The position numbers were made by a program, and so were the translations under genes. The notes beneath the pieces are model-generated. The model had not been told where the DNA came from and made no database searches. It worked only from the letters and a program-made list of their open reading frames with translations. This document shows positions 17,961-26,120 of a stretch of DNA of 64,000 nucleotides, in pieces (the first letter of the stretch is position 1; each line of letters begins with the position of its first letter). Source of the DNA: Flavobacteriaceae bacterium (GTDB lineage Bacteria; Bacteroidota; Bacteroidia; Flavobacteriales; Flavobacteriaceae); NCBI GenBank assembly GCA_947453195.1, contig CANGFO010000006.1, positions 1 through 64,000 on the forward strand, written 5' to 3'.

Positions 17961-18983
17961 TTATTTTCCGTCTTTATCTACTACAATTCGCTTATCACGA
18001 TTTGCAATTTCCCAAGCAATTGAAAAACCCAACTGTGCTCTTTTTGACAATGCATCAAATTCAATTTTGCTTACTTCATCTGTAGCTTGGTGGTAATCTT
18101 CATGCACTCCATTAAATAAAAACACCACTGGAATTCCGTGTTTTGCAAAATTATAATGATCGGAACGATAATAAAAACGATTTGGATCTTTACGGTCGTT
18201 AAATTTATAATCCAGGTTAAGGTGAACATATTTAGAATTTACATCTTCACAAATATTAAATAAATCGGTAGATAAATAATCAGAACCAATTAAATAAATA
18301 TAATTATTACTGTCTTTGTGTAGGTCATCTCTTCTACCCACCATGTCAATATTTACATCGGCAACGGTATTGGCAATTGGAAACAAAGGATTTTCAGAAT
18401 AATAACTTGAACCATACAATCCGTGTTCCTCACCAGTCATGTGAAGAATTAAAATTGAACGCTTTGGTCCGTGTCCTTCTTTTTTAGCTTTTTGAAAGGC
18501 TTGAGCAATTTCTAACAATGCTACAGTTCCCGATCCATCATCATCGGCACCATTATATACTTCGCCATTTTTTACTCCCACATGATCGTAATGTGCAGAA
18601 ACAACTACAATTTCATTTGGTTTTTCTGAACCTTCAATAAAAGCCCAAATGTTCTCTGAATTTGGAAGTTTTTCGTCAGAATCTTTATTCATAAATTCAG
18701 CTGGAACTCTTTGGTAATAACTAGTAGCTCCTTTTGGAAATGGAATTCCTTCCTTTTGATACTGCTCAATTAAATAGCGCCCTGCGCGCTTTTGACCTTC
18801 AGTACCGGTATCTCGACCTTCCATCATATCGGATGCAACTATTGTCAAATGGTTTTTCAACTCATTTGGAGTAATCGAATTGATGTACTTTACTTCATCA
18901 ACCTCTTTACTTTGAGCCAAAACTGGAATACTACTTCCAAAAATAAATAAAGCTATACCAGCTAATAAATTAAACTTTTTCAT
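17961..18983 (-). CDS. Secreted M28-family metallopeptidase
   Basis: A 340-residue zinc aminopeptidase-like protein with a signal peptide (about 1-24, ending VLAQ). The M28 zinc ligands and catalytic residues are present in order: SAHYDHVG (His, Asp), GADDDGSGTVALLE (bridging Asp), TGEEHGLYGS (catalytic and ligand Glu), NIDMVGR (Asp) and HEDYHQATD (His). An inserted cap separates the last two. It likely trims peptides in the periplasm or outside the cell. It shows neither a lipobox nor a T9SS C-terminal domain, so export to the periplasm is likely. Confidence 0.92.
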   Translation of the reverse strand: MKKFNLLAGIALFIFGSSIPVLAQSKEVDEVKYINSITPNELKNHLTIVASDMMEGRDTGTEGQKRAGRYLIEQYQKEGIPFPKGATSYYQRVPAEFMNKDSDEKLPNSENIWAFIEGSEKPNEIVVVSAHYDHVGVKNGEVYNGADDDGSGTVALLEIAQAFQKAKKEGHGPKRSILILHMTGEEHGLYGSSYYSENPLFPIANTVADVNIDMVGRRDDLHKDSNNYIYLIGSDYLSTDLFNICEDVNSKYVHLNLDYKFNDRKDPNRFYYRSDHYNFAKHGIPVVFLFNGVHEDYHQATDEVSKIEFDALSKRAQLGFSIAWEIANRDKRIVVDKDGK

Positions 18984-19051
18984 AAAACAGAATATAAATA
19001 ATTTGTAACGAATAATAATTATTTTGTAAATCTATTAAAAAAAAATATCAG

Positions 19052-19059
19052 TATTTTTG
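19052..19059 (+). promoter_or_regulatory. -7 element of the DUF1801-crp unit
   Basis: TATTTTTG matches TAnnTTTG, 25 bases before the ATG at 19085. A TTG 25 bases upstream is slightly further than usual. Confidence 0.5.
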
Positions 19060-19084
19060 TTTTTGCAAAATAAAAACCCCAAAT

Positions 19085-19543
19085 ATGAAATCGGAAGCAA
19101 AAACCCCAGATGAATATCTTGCGGAGTTACCGGAAGATCGAAAAGTCGCTATCCAAAAACTTCGTGAAGTAGCGCTAAAAAATTTACCAACAGGATTTAA
19201 AGAAGTCATTTCTTACGGCATGCTTGGTTATGTGGTTCCTCATGAAATCTATCCAAAAGGATATCATTGTACTCCTAAATTACCGCTTCCCTTTTTTAAT
19301 GTAGCCTCTCAAAAAAATTCCATTAATATTTATCATATGGCCATTTATGCTGATACTAATTTATATAATTGGTTTGTTGAGGAATATCCAAAACACAGCG
19401 CTGCCAAATTAGATATGGGAAAAGGCTGTATTCGATTTAAAAAAATTGACGCCATTCCATTTGAATTAATTGGCGAATTATTATCAAAAATCACTCCACA
19501 ACAATGGATAGAAATGTATGAAAATGCCTTTATTAAAAAATAA
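19085..19543 (+). CDS. DUF1801 domain protein
   Basis: A 152-residue cytosolic protein with the DUF1801/YdhG-like fold: PDEYLAELPEDRKVAIQKLR at the start, then GFKEVISYGMLGYVVP and IYHMAIYAD. Family members have a frataxin-like (CyaY-like) fold and no firm function. Its stop codon is followed directly by the ATG of the Crp/Fnr regulator (19544), so the two are transcribed together and probably translationally coupled. Confidence 0.85.
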   Translation: MKSEAKTPDEYLAELPEDRKVAIQKLREVALKNLPTGFKEVISYGMLGYVVPHEIYPKGYHCTPKLPLPFFNVASQKNSINIYHMAIYADTNLYNWFVEEYPKHSAAKLDMGKGCIRFKKIDAIPFELIGELLSKITPQQWIEMYENAFIKK

Positions 19544-20185
19544 ATGAAGCAAATTCTTACGCCATTATTTAATTCAGTTTTCGAGGAAAAATTAATAGAT
19601 GAAATCGCTAATTTCGCTATTATGCATGATTTTAATGAAGGAGAATTGATAATAGATATTGGCACACCTTTAAATCGGATGCCACTTCTAATTCATGGAG
19701 CAATAAAAATATCAAGAGAGGACCAAAAACAAGGTGAACTCGTATTGTATTTTATTGAAAAAGGGAATACCTGCTCCATGACTTTAACTAGTTGTTTGAA
19801 CAATACCAAAAGTGAAATTCGAGCTAAAGCTGAAACTTCAGGCAAATTAGTTTTAATTCCGATTGAAAAAATGGAAGAATGGCTGGGAATCTATCCAAGT
19901 TGGCGCAACTTTATTTTTATTAGTTACAACAATCGATTAAAAGAAATGTTATCCGCAATTGATTCGATCGCATTTATGAGTCTAGAAGACCGATTATGGA
20001 GCTATTTAATAGATAAATCCAAAATAAATAAATCAAGAGAAATTCATTGTACTCATCAAGAAATTGCTTTCGATTTAAACAGTTCTAGAGTAGTAATATC
20101 AAGGATATTAAAAGTATTTGAACAAAATAATAGTATTCAGTTAAAACAAGGAGTTATTACTTTAAAAGATAAAATGACCAATTAA
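19544..20185 (+). CDS. Crp/Fnr-family transcriptional regulator
   Basis: A 213-residue DNA-binding protein: cyclic-nucleotide-binding-like beta barrel at about 25-115 and a winged helix at about 140-210 with a helix-turn-helix in THQEIAFDLNSSRVVISRIL. It lacks the cysteine cluster of FNR, so an oxygen-sensing 4Fe-4S cluster is unlikely. One cysteine in the effector domain (TCSMTLTSC region) may be meaningful. It sits directly upstream of the sulfur genes, and two Crp/Fnr-sized palindromes lie on their promoters, so it is the likely local regulator; this is inference. Confidence 0.9.
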   Translation: MKQILTPLFNSVFEEKLIDEIANFAIMHDFNEGELIIDIGTPLNRMPLLIHGAIKISREDQKQGELVLYFIEKGNTCSMTLTSCLNNTKSEIRAKAETSGKLVLIPIEKMEEWLGIYPSWRNFIFISYNNRLKEMLSAIDSIAFMSLEDRLWSYLIDKSKINKSREIHCTHQEIAFDLNSSRVVISRILKVFEQNNSIQLKQGVITLKDKMTN

Positions 20186-20202
20186 CCAGATAAAATATAA
20201 TT

Positions 20203-20218
20203 ATTGTAATTTTACAAT
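20203..20218. promoter_or_regulatory. Palindromic operator candidate before the TauE/SafE gene
   Basis: ATTGTAA-TT-TTACAAT is a perfect 16-base palindrome 24 bases before the ATG at 20243. Its core TTGTA-N4-TACAA has the 5-4-5 spacing of Crp/Fnr sites. TAATTTTA inside it may act as a variant -7 element. Confidence 0.6.
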
Positions 20219-20242
20219 TAATAAAACAACCCCAAATCATAA

Positions 20243-21046
20243 ATGGAACTAAAACTATTTGTTGGTTATTTATTTGCAACTATTGTAGGAATAACCTTAG
20301 GTTTAATTGGAAGTGGCGGATCCATATTATCGGTACCTATTTTGGTTTATGTATTGGGTGTTGAGCCCATTATAGCCACCGCCTATTCCCTATTTATTGT
20401 TGGCACTACCGCTTTATTTGGAGGTATTCAAAAAGCCCAACAAAAATTAGTTGACTATAAAAAAGTAGTATTATTCGGAATCCCAACCCTGCTTTCTGTC
20501 TTTGTAACCCGAAGAATTATTGTTCCTAGAATACCCGAAGTTATATTTTCAACATCTTCCTTCATCCTGCATAAATCGGTTTTTATTATGGTTGTTTTTG
20601 CAATTGTAATGATATTTGCATCAGTAAGAATGATTAAACCATTTCAAATAGTAATTGGTGAAGAAAATCAAAATTTAAACTATCGTAAAATATTTTTTCA
20701 AGGAATATTAATTGGATTAATTGCTGGATTTGTAGGTGCCGGTGGCGGATTTTTAATTATTCCAGCTTTGTTATTCTTAGCCAAAACTCCAATGAAAAAA
20801 GCTGTTGGCACCTCTTTATTTATTGTGGCAGCCCAATCATTAATTGGTTTTTTAGGTGATTTAAGAAGTGATCAAATTCTTGATTGGAACTTACTTCTAA
20901 CATTTACCCTTTGCTCAATCATAGGCGTATTTATTGGTAGTTTTTTATCCAAAAAAATTGATGGAGACAAATTAAAAACCGGTTTCGGATGGTTTGTTTT
21001 GGCAATGGGAGTTTATATTATCTTGAAAGAACTTTTTATTAAGTAA
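20243..21046 (+). CDS. TauE/SafE-family sulfite/sulfonate exporter-like permease
   Basis: A 267-residue inner-membrane protein with about eight hydrophobic segments. The two repeated family signatures are LGLIGSGGSILSVPILVYVLG near the N-terminus and GFVGAGGGFLIIPALLFL near residue 170, typical of the TauE/SafE/TSUP permeases that move sulfite, sulfoacetate or related anions. It lies between a Crp/Fnr regulator and a persulfide dioxygenase gene, so sulfite export after sulfur oxidation is the best guess. The direction and substrate are not shown by the sequence. Confidence 0.88.
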   Translation: MELKLFVGYLFATIVGITLGLIGSGGSILSVPILVYVLGVEPIIATAYSLFIVGTTALFGGIQKAQQKLVDYKKVVLFGIPTLLSVFVTRRIIVPRIPEVIFSTSSFILHKSVFIMVVFAIVMIFASVRMIKPFQIVIGEENQNLNYRKIFFQGILIGLIAGFVGAGGGFLIIPALLFLAKTPMKKAVGTSLFIVAAQSLIGFLGDLRSDQILDWNLLLTFTLCSIIGVFIGSFLSKKIDGDKLKTGFGWFVLAMGVYIILKELFIK

Positions 21047-21104
21047 CAATTCATTTTTAGGTTTATTTTAGGAAACTCCACTCCAGGTTCCTTTATTTAT
21101 TTCA

Positions 21105-21128
21105 TAACTTTGTAACAACTGTTACTAA
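21105..21128 (+). promoter_or_regulatory. Promoter with overlapping palindrome before the persulfide dioxygenase gene
   Basis: TAACTTTG (21105-21112, TAnnTTTG type) runs straight into the palindrome GTAAC-AACT-GTTAC (21112-21125). The wider form is TTTGTAACAACTGTTACTAA (21109-21128). The palindrome covers the expected transcription start, so a bound protein should repress. The ATG is at 21173. Confidence 0.6.
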
Positions 21129-21172
21129 TCTAAAAAGACAACTAACTTATTTTTACATAAAATTCATAGCAT

Positions 21173-22579
21173 ATGAAAATCGAACAAATTTATACAGGAT
21201 GTTTAGCACAAGGTGCGTATTATATTGAAAGTAATGGTGAGGCAGCAATTATTGATCCGTTACGAGAAGTACAACCTTATATAGATAGAGCTAACGCAGA
21301 CAATGCTACAGTAAAATATATTTTTGAAACCCATTTTCATGCTGATTTTGTGAGCGGTCATGTCACCCTAGCAGAAAAAACAGGAGCTCCTATTATTTTC
21401 GGACCCAATGCAACTCCAAGTTATAAAGCAATAGTAGCAACAGACGAACAAGTATTTCACCTAGGAGATATTACCATAACTTGTTTGCATACTCCGGGCC
21501 ACACCATGGAAAGTGCTTGTTATTTATTAAAAGATAAAAACGGGAAAGATTACGCATTATTTAGTGGAGATACCGTTTTCTTAGGTGATGTTGGAAGACC
21601 CGATTTAGCTCAAAAGGCAGCGCACATGACCCAAGAACAATTGGCAGGAATTCTTTATGATAGCATCAGAACTAAAATTATGCCACTTGCAGACGAGGTA
21701 ATAATTTACCCAGCTCATGGTGCAGGAAGTGCTTGCGGAAAAAACTTAAGCAAAGAAACGGTAGGAACAATTGGCGACCAAAAGGCAAACAATTATGCAC
21801 TTCGTTCTAATATGACTAGAGAGGAATTTATTGCTGAAGTTACCGATGGTTTATTACCTCCTCCGGCCTATTTTCCTATGAATGTGAAATTAAATAAAGA
21901 GGGATACGAAAATGTTGAAACTATCATTAGCAATGCTAAAGCTTTAAATGCTATAGATTTTGAAATAGTAGCAAATGAAACTAACGCCCTTATATTGGAT
22001 GTTCGAAATGAAAATGATTTTGCAACTGATCATATTCCTAACTCTATTTTTATAGGAATAAACGGCGCTTTTGCTCCATGGGTGGGCGCATTAATATTAG
22101 ATTCTAAACAACCAATATTATTAGTAACTCCGAAAGATAAAGAAGAAGAGACAATAAAAAGATTAGCACGTGTTGGTTACGATGCTACCATTGGATATTT
22201 AGAAGGTGGAATTGAATCTTGGCAGAAAGCTGGATTTGAATTAGATTCGGTTAATTGTATTTCTGCCGAAACATTAGAAGATAAATTAAAAGAAAATATT
22301 GTTGTTTTTGATGTTCGAAAACCAGGTGAATTTACTGCCGAACATTTAAATGAAGCACCTTCTACACCATTGGATTTTTTAAATGACCATTTATCAGAGT
22401 TTCCAAAAGACAAAGAATTTTACTTATTCTGTGCTGGTGGATATCGATCTATGATTGCAGCATCGATTCTAAAAGCAAGAGGATTTGATAATGTAATAAA
22501 TGTTAATGGTGGATTTAATGCCATAAAAAAAACAGCAATTAAAACAACTAATTTCGTTTGCCCATCAACATTAAAATAA
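21173..22579 (+). CDS. Persulfide dioxygenase (ETHE1-like)-rhodanese fusion
   Basis: A 468-residue cytosolic fusion. Residues 1-200 are a metallo-beta-lactamase-fold domain with HFHADFVSGH and later TPGHTMES, SGDTVF and PAHGAG, as in ETHE1-like dioxygenases that oxidise glutathione or other persulfides to sulfite. Two rhodanese modules follow. The first (about 265-355) has LILDVRNENDF, but its active-site loop lacks cysteine (LLVTPKDK), so it is probably inactive. The second (about 375-460) has VFDVRKPGEF and the catalytic Cys420 in FCAGGYRS. The linked transporter and regulator suggest sulfide detoxification. The 62-residue membrane protein follows with a one-base overlap. Confidence 0.93.
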   Translation: MKIEQIYTGCLAQGAYYIESNGEAAIIDPLREVQPYIDRANADNATVKYIFETHFHADFVSGHVTLAEKTGAPIIFGPNATPSYKAIVATDEQVFHLGDITITCLHTPGHTMESACYLLKDKNGKDYALFSGDTVFLGDVGRPDLAQKAAHMTQEQLAGILYDSIRTKIMPLADEVIIYPAHGAGSACGKNLSKETVGTIGDQKANNYALRSNMTREEFIAEVTDGLLPPPAYFPMNVKLNKEGYENVETIISNAKALNAIDFEIVANETNALILDVRNENDFATDHIPNSIFIGINGAFAPWVGALILDSKQPILLVTPKDKEEETIKRLARVGYDATIGYLEGGIESWQKAGFELDSVNCISAETLEDKLKENIVVFDVRKPGEFTAEHLNEAPSTPLDFLNDHLSEFPKDKEFYLFCAGGYRSMIAASILKARGFDNVINVNGGFNAIKKTAIKTTNFVCPSTLK

Positions 22580-22767
22580 TGAAAAACAGAATATTAACGA
22601 ATTGGAAGCTATTACGAATTGTACGATTGGGATTTGCCCTGATTTTATTCACTCAGGCATTTGAAAAATTTGAATGGTACTTATTGATATTTGGGATGTT
22701 TTTCTTAGTGCAAGCCATTTTCAATATCGGTTGCAATTCTAACGGATGCGCAATACCAAAAAAATAA
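22579..22767 (+). CDS. Small two-helix membrane protein (YgaP-tail/DUF2892-like)
   Basis: A 62-residue protein whose ATG overlaps the stop of the fusion gene by one base (TAATG). It has two hydrophobic helices (about 16-33 and 36-52) and ends IFNIGCNSNGCAIPKK with two cysteines. This resembles the membrane tail of YgaP-type rhodaneses and the small inner-membrane proteins often found beside sulfur genes. An in-frame TTG at 22558 lies inside the upstream gene and adds 7 residues; I prefer the ATG. A role in passing sulfur or sulfide at the membrane is a guess from context. Confidence 0.8.
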   Translation: MKNRILTNWKLLRIVRLGFALILFTQAFEKFEWYLLIFGMFFLVQAIFNIGCNSNGCAIPKK

Positions 22768-22819
22768 TTAGGATTAAAAATTTATGATATTTTTTTAATA
22801 TTCATACTATTTTTTTTGA

Positions 22820-22827
22820 TATATTTG
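22820..22827 (+). promoter_or_regulatory. -7 element of the 58-residue peptide gene
   Basis: TATATTTG matches TAnnTTTG, 38 bases before the ATG at 22866, just after a T8 tract. Confidence 0.6.
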
Positions 22828-22865
22828 ATTTCAATCTTATTAAATTAATTTAAAACAATAAAAAA

Positions 22866-23042
22866 ATGAAAAAAGTAATTTCAGCTATGGCTATCGCAGC
22901 ATTTTTATTTGCTGGTAATGTAAATGCTCAAGAAAAGCAACAAGAAAAAAAAGAGTGCAGCAAAAAAGAAATGAAATCTTGTGATAAAGATAAAAAAGGT
23001 GGATGTTGCGCGGGTAAAAAAGCAGCAGAAAAAAAATCTTAA
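22866..23042 (+). CDS. Small secreted Cys/Lys-rich peptide (58 residues)
   Basis: A short gene with its own promoter (22820) and terminator (23064). The product begins with a clear signal peptide (MKKVISAMAIAAFLFAGNVNAQ), leaving about 36 residues that are mostly Lys and Glu, with four cysteines: EKKECSKKEM, SCDKDKKGGCCAGKK. The mature part could bind a metal ion or thiol reagent. No family was recognised with certainty, although similar short Lys/Cys-rich secreted peptides occur in Flavobacterium. It follows the sulfur genes but is separated from them by its own promoter. Confidence 0.8.
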   Translation: MKKVISAMAIAAFLFAGNVNAQEKQQEKKECSKKEMKSCDKDKKGGCCAGKKAAEKKS

Positions 23043-23063
23043 TTAAAGATTTATACTAAATTT

Positions 23064-23094
23064 AAGTGCTTGAAAAATCAAGCACTTTTTTTTT
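23064..23094 (+). terminator. Terminator of the 58-residue peptide gene
   Basis: AAGTGCTTGA-AAAA-TCAAGCACTT followed by a T run: 10-bp perfect stem. Confidence 0.92.
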
Positions 23095-23124
23095 GTTATA
23101 AAACTAAGACTACCTAGTTTTAAC

Positions 23125-23132
23125 TACTTTTG
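23125..23132 (+). promoter_or_regulatory. -7 element of the yggS-nuclease-miaA-thioesterase run
   Basis: TACTTTTG, TAnnTTTG type, 20 bases before the yggS ATG at 23152. Confidence 0.6.
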
Positions 23133-23151
23133 TTAAATATATCTTTTGATC

Positions 23152-23817
23152 ATGTCAATAGCCCAAAATTTACTTCAAATAAAATCCGAACTTCCAGCAC
23201 ATGTAACCTTAGTAGCTGTTTCTAAAACCAAACCTATAATTCATTTAATGGAAGCATACCAGGCAGGTCAACGGGTTTTTGGAGAAAATAAAATCCAAGA
23301 AATGACCGACAAATGGGAACAAATGCCGAAAGACATTGAGTGGCATATGATAGGTCATGTTCAAACGAACAAAGTCAAATATATAGCGGAATATGTAAGT
23401 TTGATTCATGGTGTTGACAGTTTGAAATTATTGCAAGAAATCAACAAACAAGCTTTAAAACACAATCGTAAAATTGATTGTTTACTTCAAATTTTTATTG
23501 CCGAAGAAGAAACAAAATTTGGTTTGAATGAAACGGAATTACTTGAATTAATTAATTCCAAAGAATTTAAAGAATTACATAATATTCAAATTGTTGGTTT
23601 AATGGGAATGGCAACATTTACCGAAAATCAAAACCAAATTAAAGCAGAATTTCAGCATTTAAAAACTATTTTCGACACTATTAATAATCAAGAAAACTTA
23701 AAACTTGAAACGCTTTCTATGGGGATGTCGGGCGATTATAAGTTAGCAATTGAATGTGGAAGTACAATGGTTCGAATTGGAAGTAGTATCTTTGGTAACA
23801 GAAATTATCAACATTAG
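23152..23817 (+). CDS. Pyridoxal-phosphate homeostasis protein, YggS/PLPBP family
   Basis: A 221-residue single-domain PLP-binding barrel of the YggS/PROSC family, which buffers vitamin B6 and affects amino-acid pools without known catalysis. The PLP lysine is in LVAVSKTKP (about 20-28), followed by FGENKIQEM, WHMIGHVQTNK, LMGMATF and the phosphate-binding end LSMGMSGDYKLAIECGSTMVRIGSSIFG. The ATG at 23152 is preferred over the in-frame TTG two codons upstream. The next gene starts 3 bases after the stop. Confidence 0.92.
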   Translation: MSIAQNLLQIKSELPAHVTLVAVSKTKPIIHLMEAYQAGQRVFGENKIQEMTDKWEQMPKDIEWHMIGHVQTNKVKYIAEYVSLIHGVDSLKLLQEINKQALKHNRKIDCLLQIFIAEEETKFGLNETELLELINSKEFKELHNIQIVGLMGMATFTENQNQIKAEFQHLKTIFDTINNQENLKLETLSMGMSGDYKLAIECGSTMVRIGSSIFGNRNYQH

Positions 23818-23820
23818 AAT

Positions 23821-25182
23821 TTGTACGCAATACTTGACATAGAGACCACTGGAGGACAATTCAATGAAGAAGGAATTACCGAAATTGCCATATACAAATA
23901 TGACGGTTACGAGATTGTGGATCAATTTATTAGTCTAGTAAATCCTGAAAAGCCCATTCAACCATTTGTTGTAAAACTTACAGGTATTAATAACGCCATG
24001 TTACGCTCGGCTCCTAAGTTTTATGAAGTGGCCAAACGCATTATTGAAATTACAGACAATTGTATTTTAGTAGCTCACAACACCTCATTTGATTATCGAA
24101 TTTTACGCACTGAATTCAACCGTTTGGGATATGATTTTGTAAAACCTACTTTATGCACCGTTGAATTATCTAAAAAATTAATTCCAGAACAACCCTCTTA
24201 TAGCTTAGGTAAATTGGTTCGTGCATTAGGTATTCCTATGTCAGACAGGCATCGTGCCAGCGGAGATGCTTTGGCTACCGTTAAATTATTTCAATTATTA
24301 TTAGCCAAAGATTCGGAAAAAGAAATAGTAATTGGATTAATCAAGGCTGAAATTAAAAGCGGACTTTCTCCAAAACTATTGGATATCGTAGAAAGCTTAC
24401 CAAATAAAACCGGAATTTATTATATCCATAATGAAAAGGGAGATTTAATTTATATCGGAAAAAGTAAAAATATTAAGAAACGAGTTAACCAACATTTTAC
24501 AGGTAAAAATAATAAGAGCAAAAAAATACAGGCGCAAGTATTTACAGTAACCTATGAAGAAACTGGAAGTGAACTCGTAGCACTTTTAAAAGAAAGCGAA
24601 GAAATTAAAATCAATAAACCCATTCATAACAGAGCGCAACGAAAAAGTATTTTTCAGTGGGCTTTGTATGAAGTGCTTGATGATAAAGGGTATTTGAATT
24701 TAATACTTCAAAAAGCAGACGGTAGAAAAAAAGAAATAACCGCTTACACCACTTTACAAGAAGGAAAAAATTCTTTGTTTAGAATCACCGAAAAGTATAA
24801 TTTATGTCAGAAATTGAACGGATTGTATGAAACCCAAAATGGTTGTTTTCAGCATAAAATAAATGAATGCAATGGCGCCTGTCTTGGGAAAGAAACACCT
24901 GAAGTTTATAATGAAAGAGTTGAAGAATTTCTAAATGAAATGAGCTTTAATAATCAAAATCGTATCATTGTAGATCGTGGAAGAAAAATAAATGAAAGAA
25001 GCGCTGTATTAATCGAAAACGGGATATATAAAGGCTATTGTTTTTTTGATTTAAATTATCAAATTACCAATATGGAGGTTTTTAAAAACATCTTAATTCC
25101 AATGCAAAATAACCGAGAAACTCGCACTATTATTCAAGGTTATTTAAGAAAAAACAAAGTATTAAAAATTATTAATTTCTAA
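23821..25182 (+). CDS. DnaQ-like exonuclease fused to a GIY-YIG nuclease domain
   Basis: A 453-residue protein starting with TTG: the exonuclease motif I DIETTGG begins at residue 6, leaving no room for a later start, and no ATG lies in frame upstream. Residues 1-165 are a DEDDh 3'-5' exonuclease (motif II region AHNTSFDYRIL, motif III HRASGDALAT). Residues about 195-275 are a GIY-YIG domain (KTGIYYIHNEKGDLIYIGKS, then KKRVNQHF), as in UvrC and Cho. The rest has a Cys-containing region but no recognised fold. The same architecture is known in other bacteria as a DnaQ/UvrC hybrid, probably in DNA repair. It is in one unit with yggS and miaA. Confidence 0.88.
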   Translation: MYAILDIETTGGQFNEEGITEIAIYKYDGYEIVDQFISLVNPEKPIQPFVVKLTGINNAMLRSAPKFYEVAKRIIEITDNCILVAHNTSFDYRILRTEFNRLGYDFVKPTLCTVELSKKLIPEQPSYSLGKLVRALGIPMSDRHRASGDALATVKLFQLLLAKDSEKEIVIGLIKAEIKSGLSPKLLDIVESLPNKTGIYYIHNEKGDLIYIGKSKNIKKRVNQHFTGKNNKSKKIQAQVFTVTYEETGSELVALLKESEEIKINKPIHNRAQRKSIFQWALYEVLDDKGYLNLILQKADGRKKEITAYTTLQEGKNSLFRITEKYNLCQKLNGLYETQNGCFQHKINECNGACLGKETPEVYNERVEEFLNEMSFNNQNRIIVDRGRKINERSAVLIENGIYKGYCFFDLNYQITNMEVFKNILIPMQNNRETRTIIQGYLRKNKVLKIINF

Positions 25183-26120
25183 TGAATTCAAAGAATTATT
25201 TAATTACCATTATTGGCCCAACAGCAATAGGCAAAACTGCATTAAGTATTGCCTTGGCTAACCATTTTGGTTGTGAAATAATTTCTTGTGACAGTCGGCA
25301 GTTTTATAAAGAAATGAAAATTGGCACCGCGGTTCCTAGTGATCTAGAATTGGCAGCTGCGCAACATCATTTTATTCAAAATAAATCAATTTTTGAAAAT
25401 TATACGGTTGGTGATTTTGAAAAAGAAGCTTTGATTAAATTAGATGAATTATTCTTAAAAAATAACATTCAAATCTTTGTTGGAGGCTCTGGTTTGTATG
25501 TAGATGCGGTTTTAAAAGGATTGGATACCTTTCCGGACATAGCTATAGAAATCCGTGAGAAAGTTAGATCTGATTATGAAGAAAAAGGTTTAGAATACCT
25601 TCAAAATATATTGAAAAAATTGGATGCTGAATATTATACTTTTTTATTAGAAACCAATCCGCAAACACTTCAAAATCCACATCGAATGATGCGTTTTGCA
25701 GAAGTGTGTCTGGGAACAGAAAAGCCGTATTCTTCGTTTATAAATAAAAAAGAAAACACCAGAAACTTCACTCCTATTGTAATTGGCTTAGAAGCCAACA
25801 GGGAAATTATGTACAGCAGAATCAACCAAAGAGTTGATGTCATGATGAAGGAAGGATTGCTTTTAGAAGTTGAAAAACTTGTTGCTAATAAAGAACTGAA
25901 TGCTTTGCAAACAGTTGGTTATAGAGAATTGTTTGATTATTTTGAAGGAGAAAATACTTTAGATTTCGCCATTGAAGAAATCAAGAAAAACACCAGACGC
26001 TTTTCTAAAAGGCAATTGACATGGTTTAAAAGAACAGAAAAAGCTGAATGGTTTGATTATTTAACCGATAGAAAAGAGATCACTAATTACATAGAAAATT
26101 TCATACAAAAATGCCAATAG
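25182..26120 (+). CDS. miaA: tRNA dimethylallyltransferase
   Basis: MiaA adds dimethylallyl to the N6 of A37 in tRNAs reading UNN codons. The 312-residue protein has the P-loop GPTAIGKTALSIALA (about 12-26), DSRQFYKEMKIGTA with the catalytic Asp, FVGGSGLYVDA, and the C-terminal KRQLTWFKR. Its start overlaps the previous stop by one base (TAATG), and the thioesterase gene starts 10 bases before its stop, so translation is coupled. Confidence 0.97.
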   Translation: MNSKNYLITIIGPTAIGKTALSIALANHFGCEIISCDSRQFYKEMKIGTAVPSDLELAAAQHHFIQNKSIFENYTVGDFEKEALIKLDELFLKNNIQIFVGGSGLYVDAVLKGLDTFPDIAIEIREKVRSDYEEKGLEYLQNILKKLDAEYYTFLLETNPQTLQNPHRMMRFAEVCLGTEKPYSSFINKKENTRNFTPIVIGLEANREIMYSRINQRVDVMMKEGLLLEVEKLVANKELNALQTVGYRELFDYFEGENTLDFAIEEIKKNTRRFSKRQLTWFKRTEKAEWFDYLTDRKEITNYIENFIQKCQ

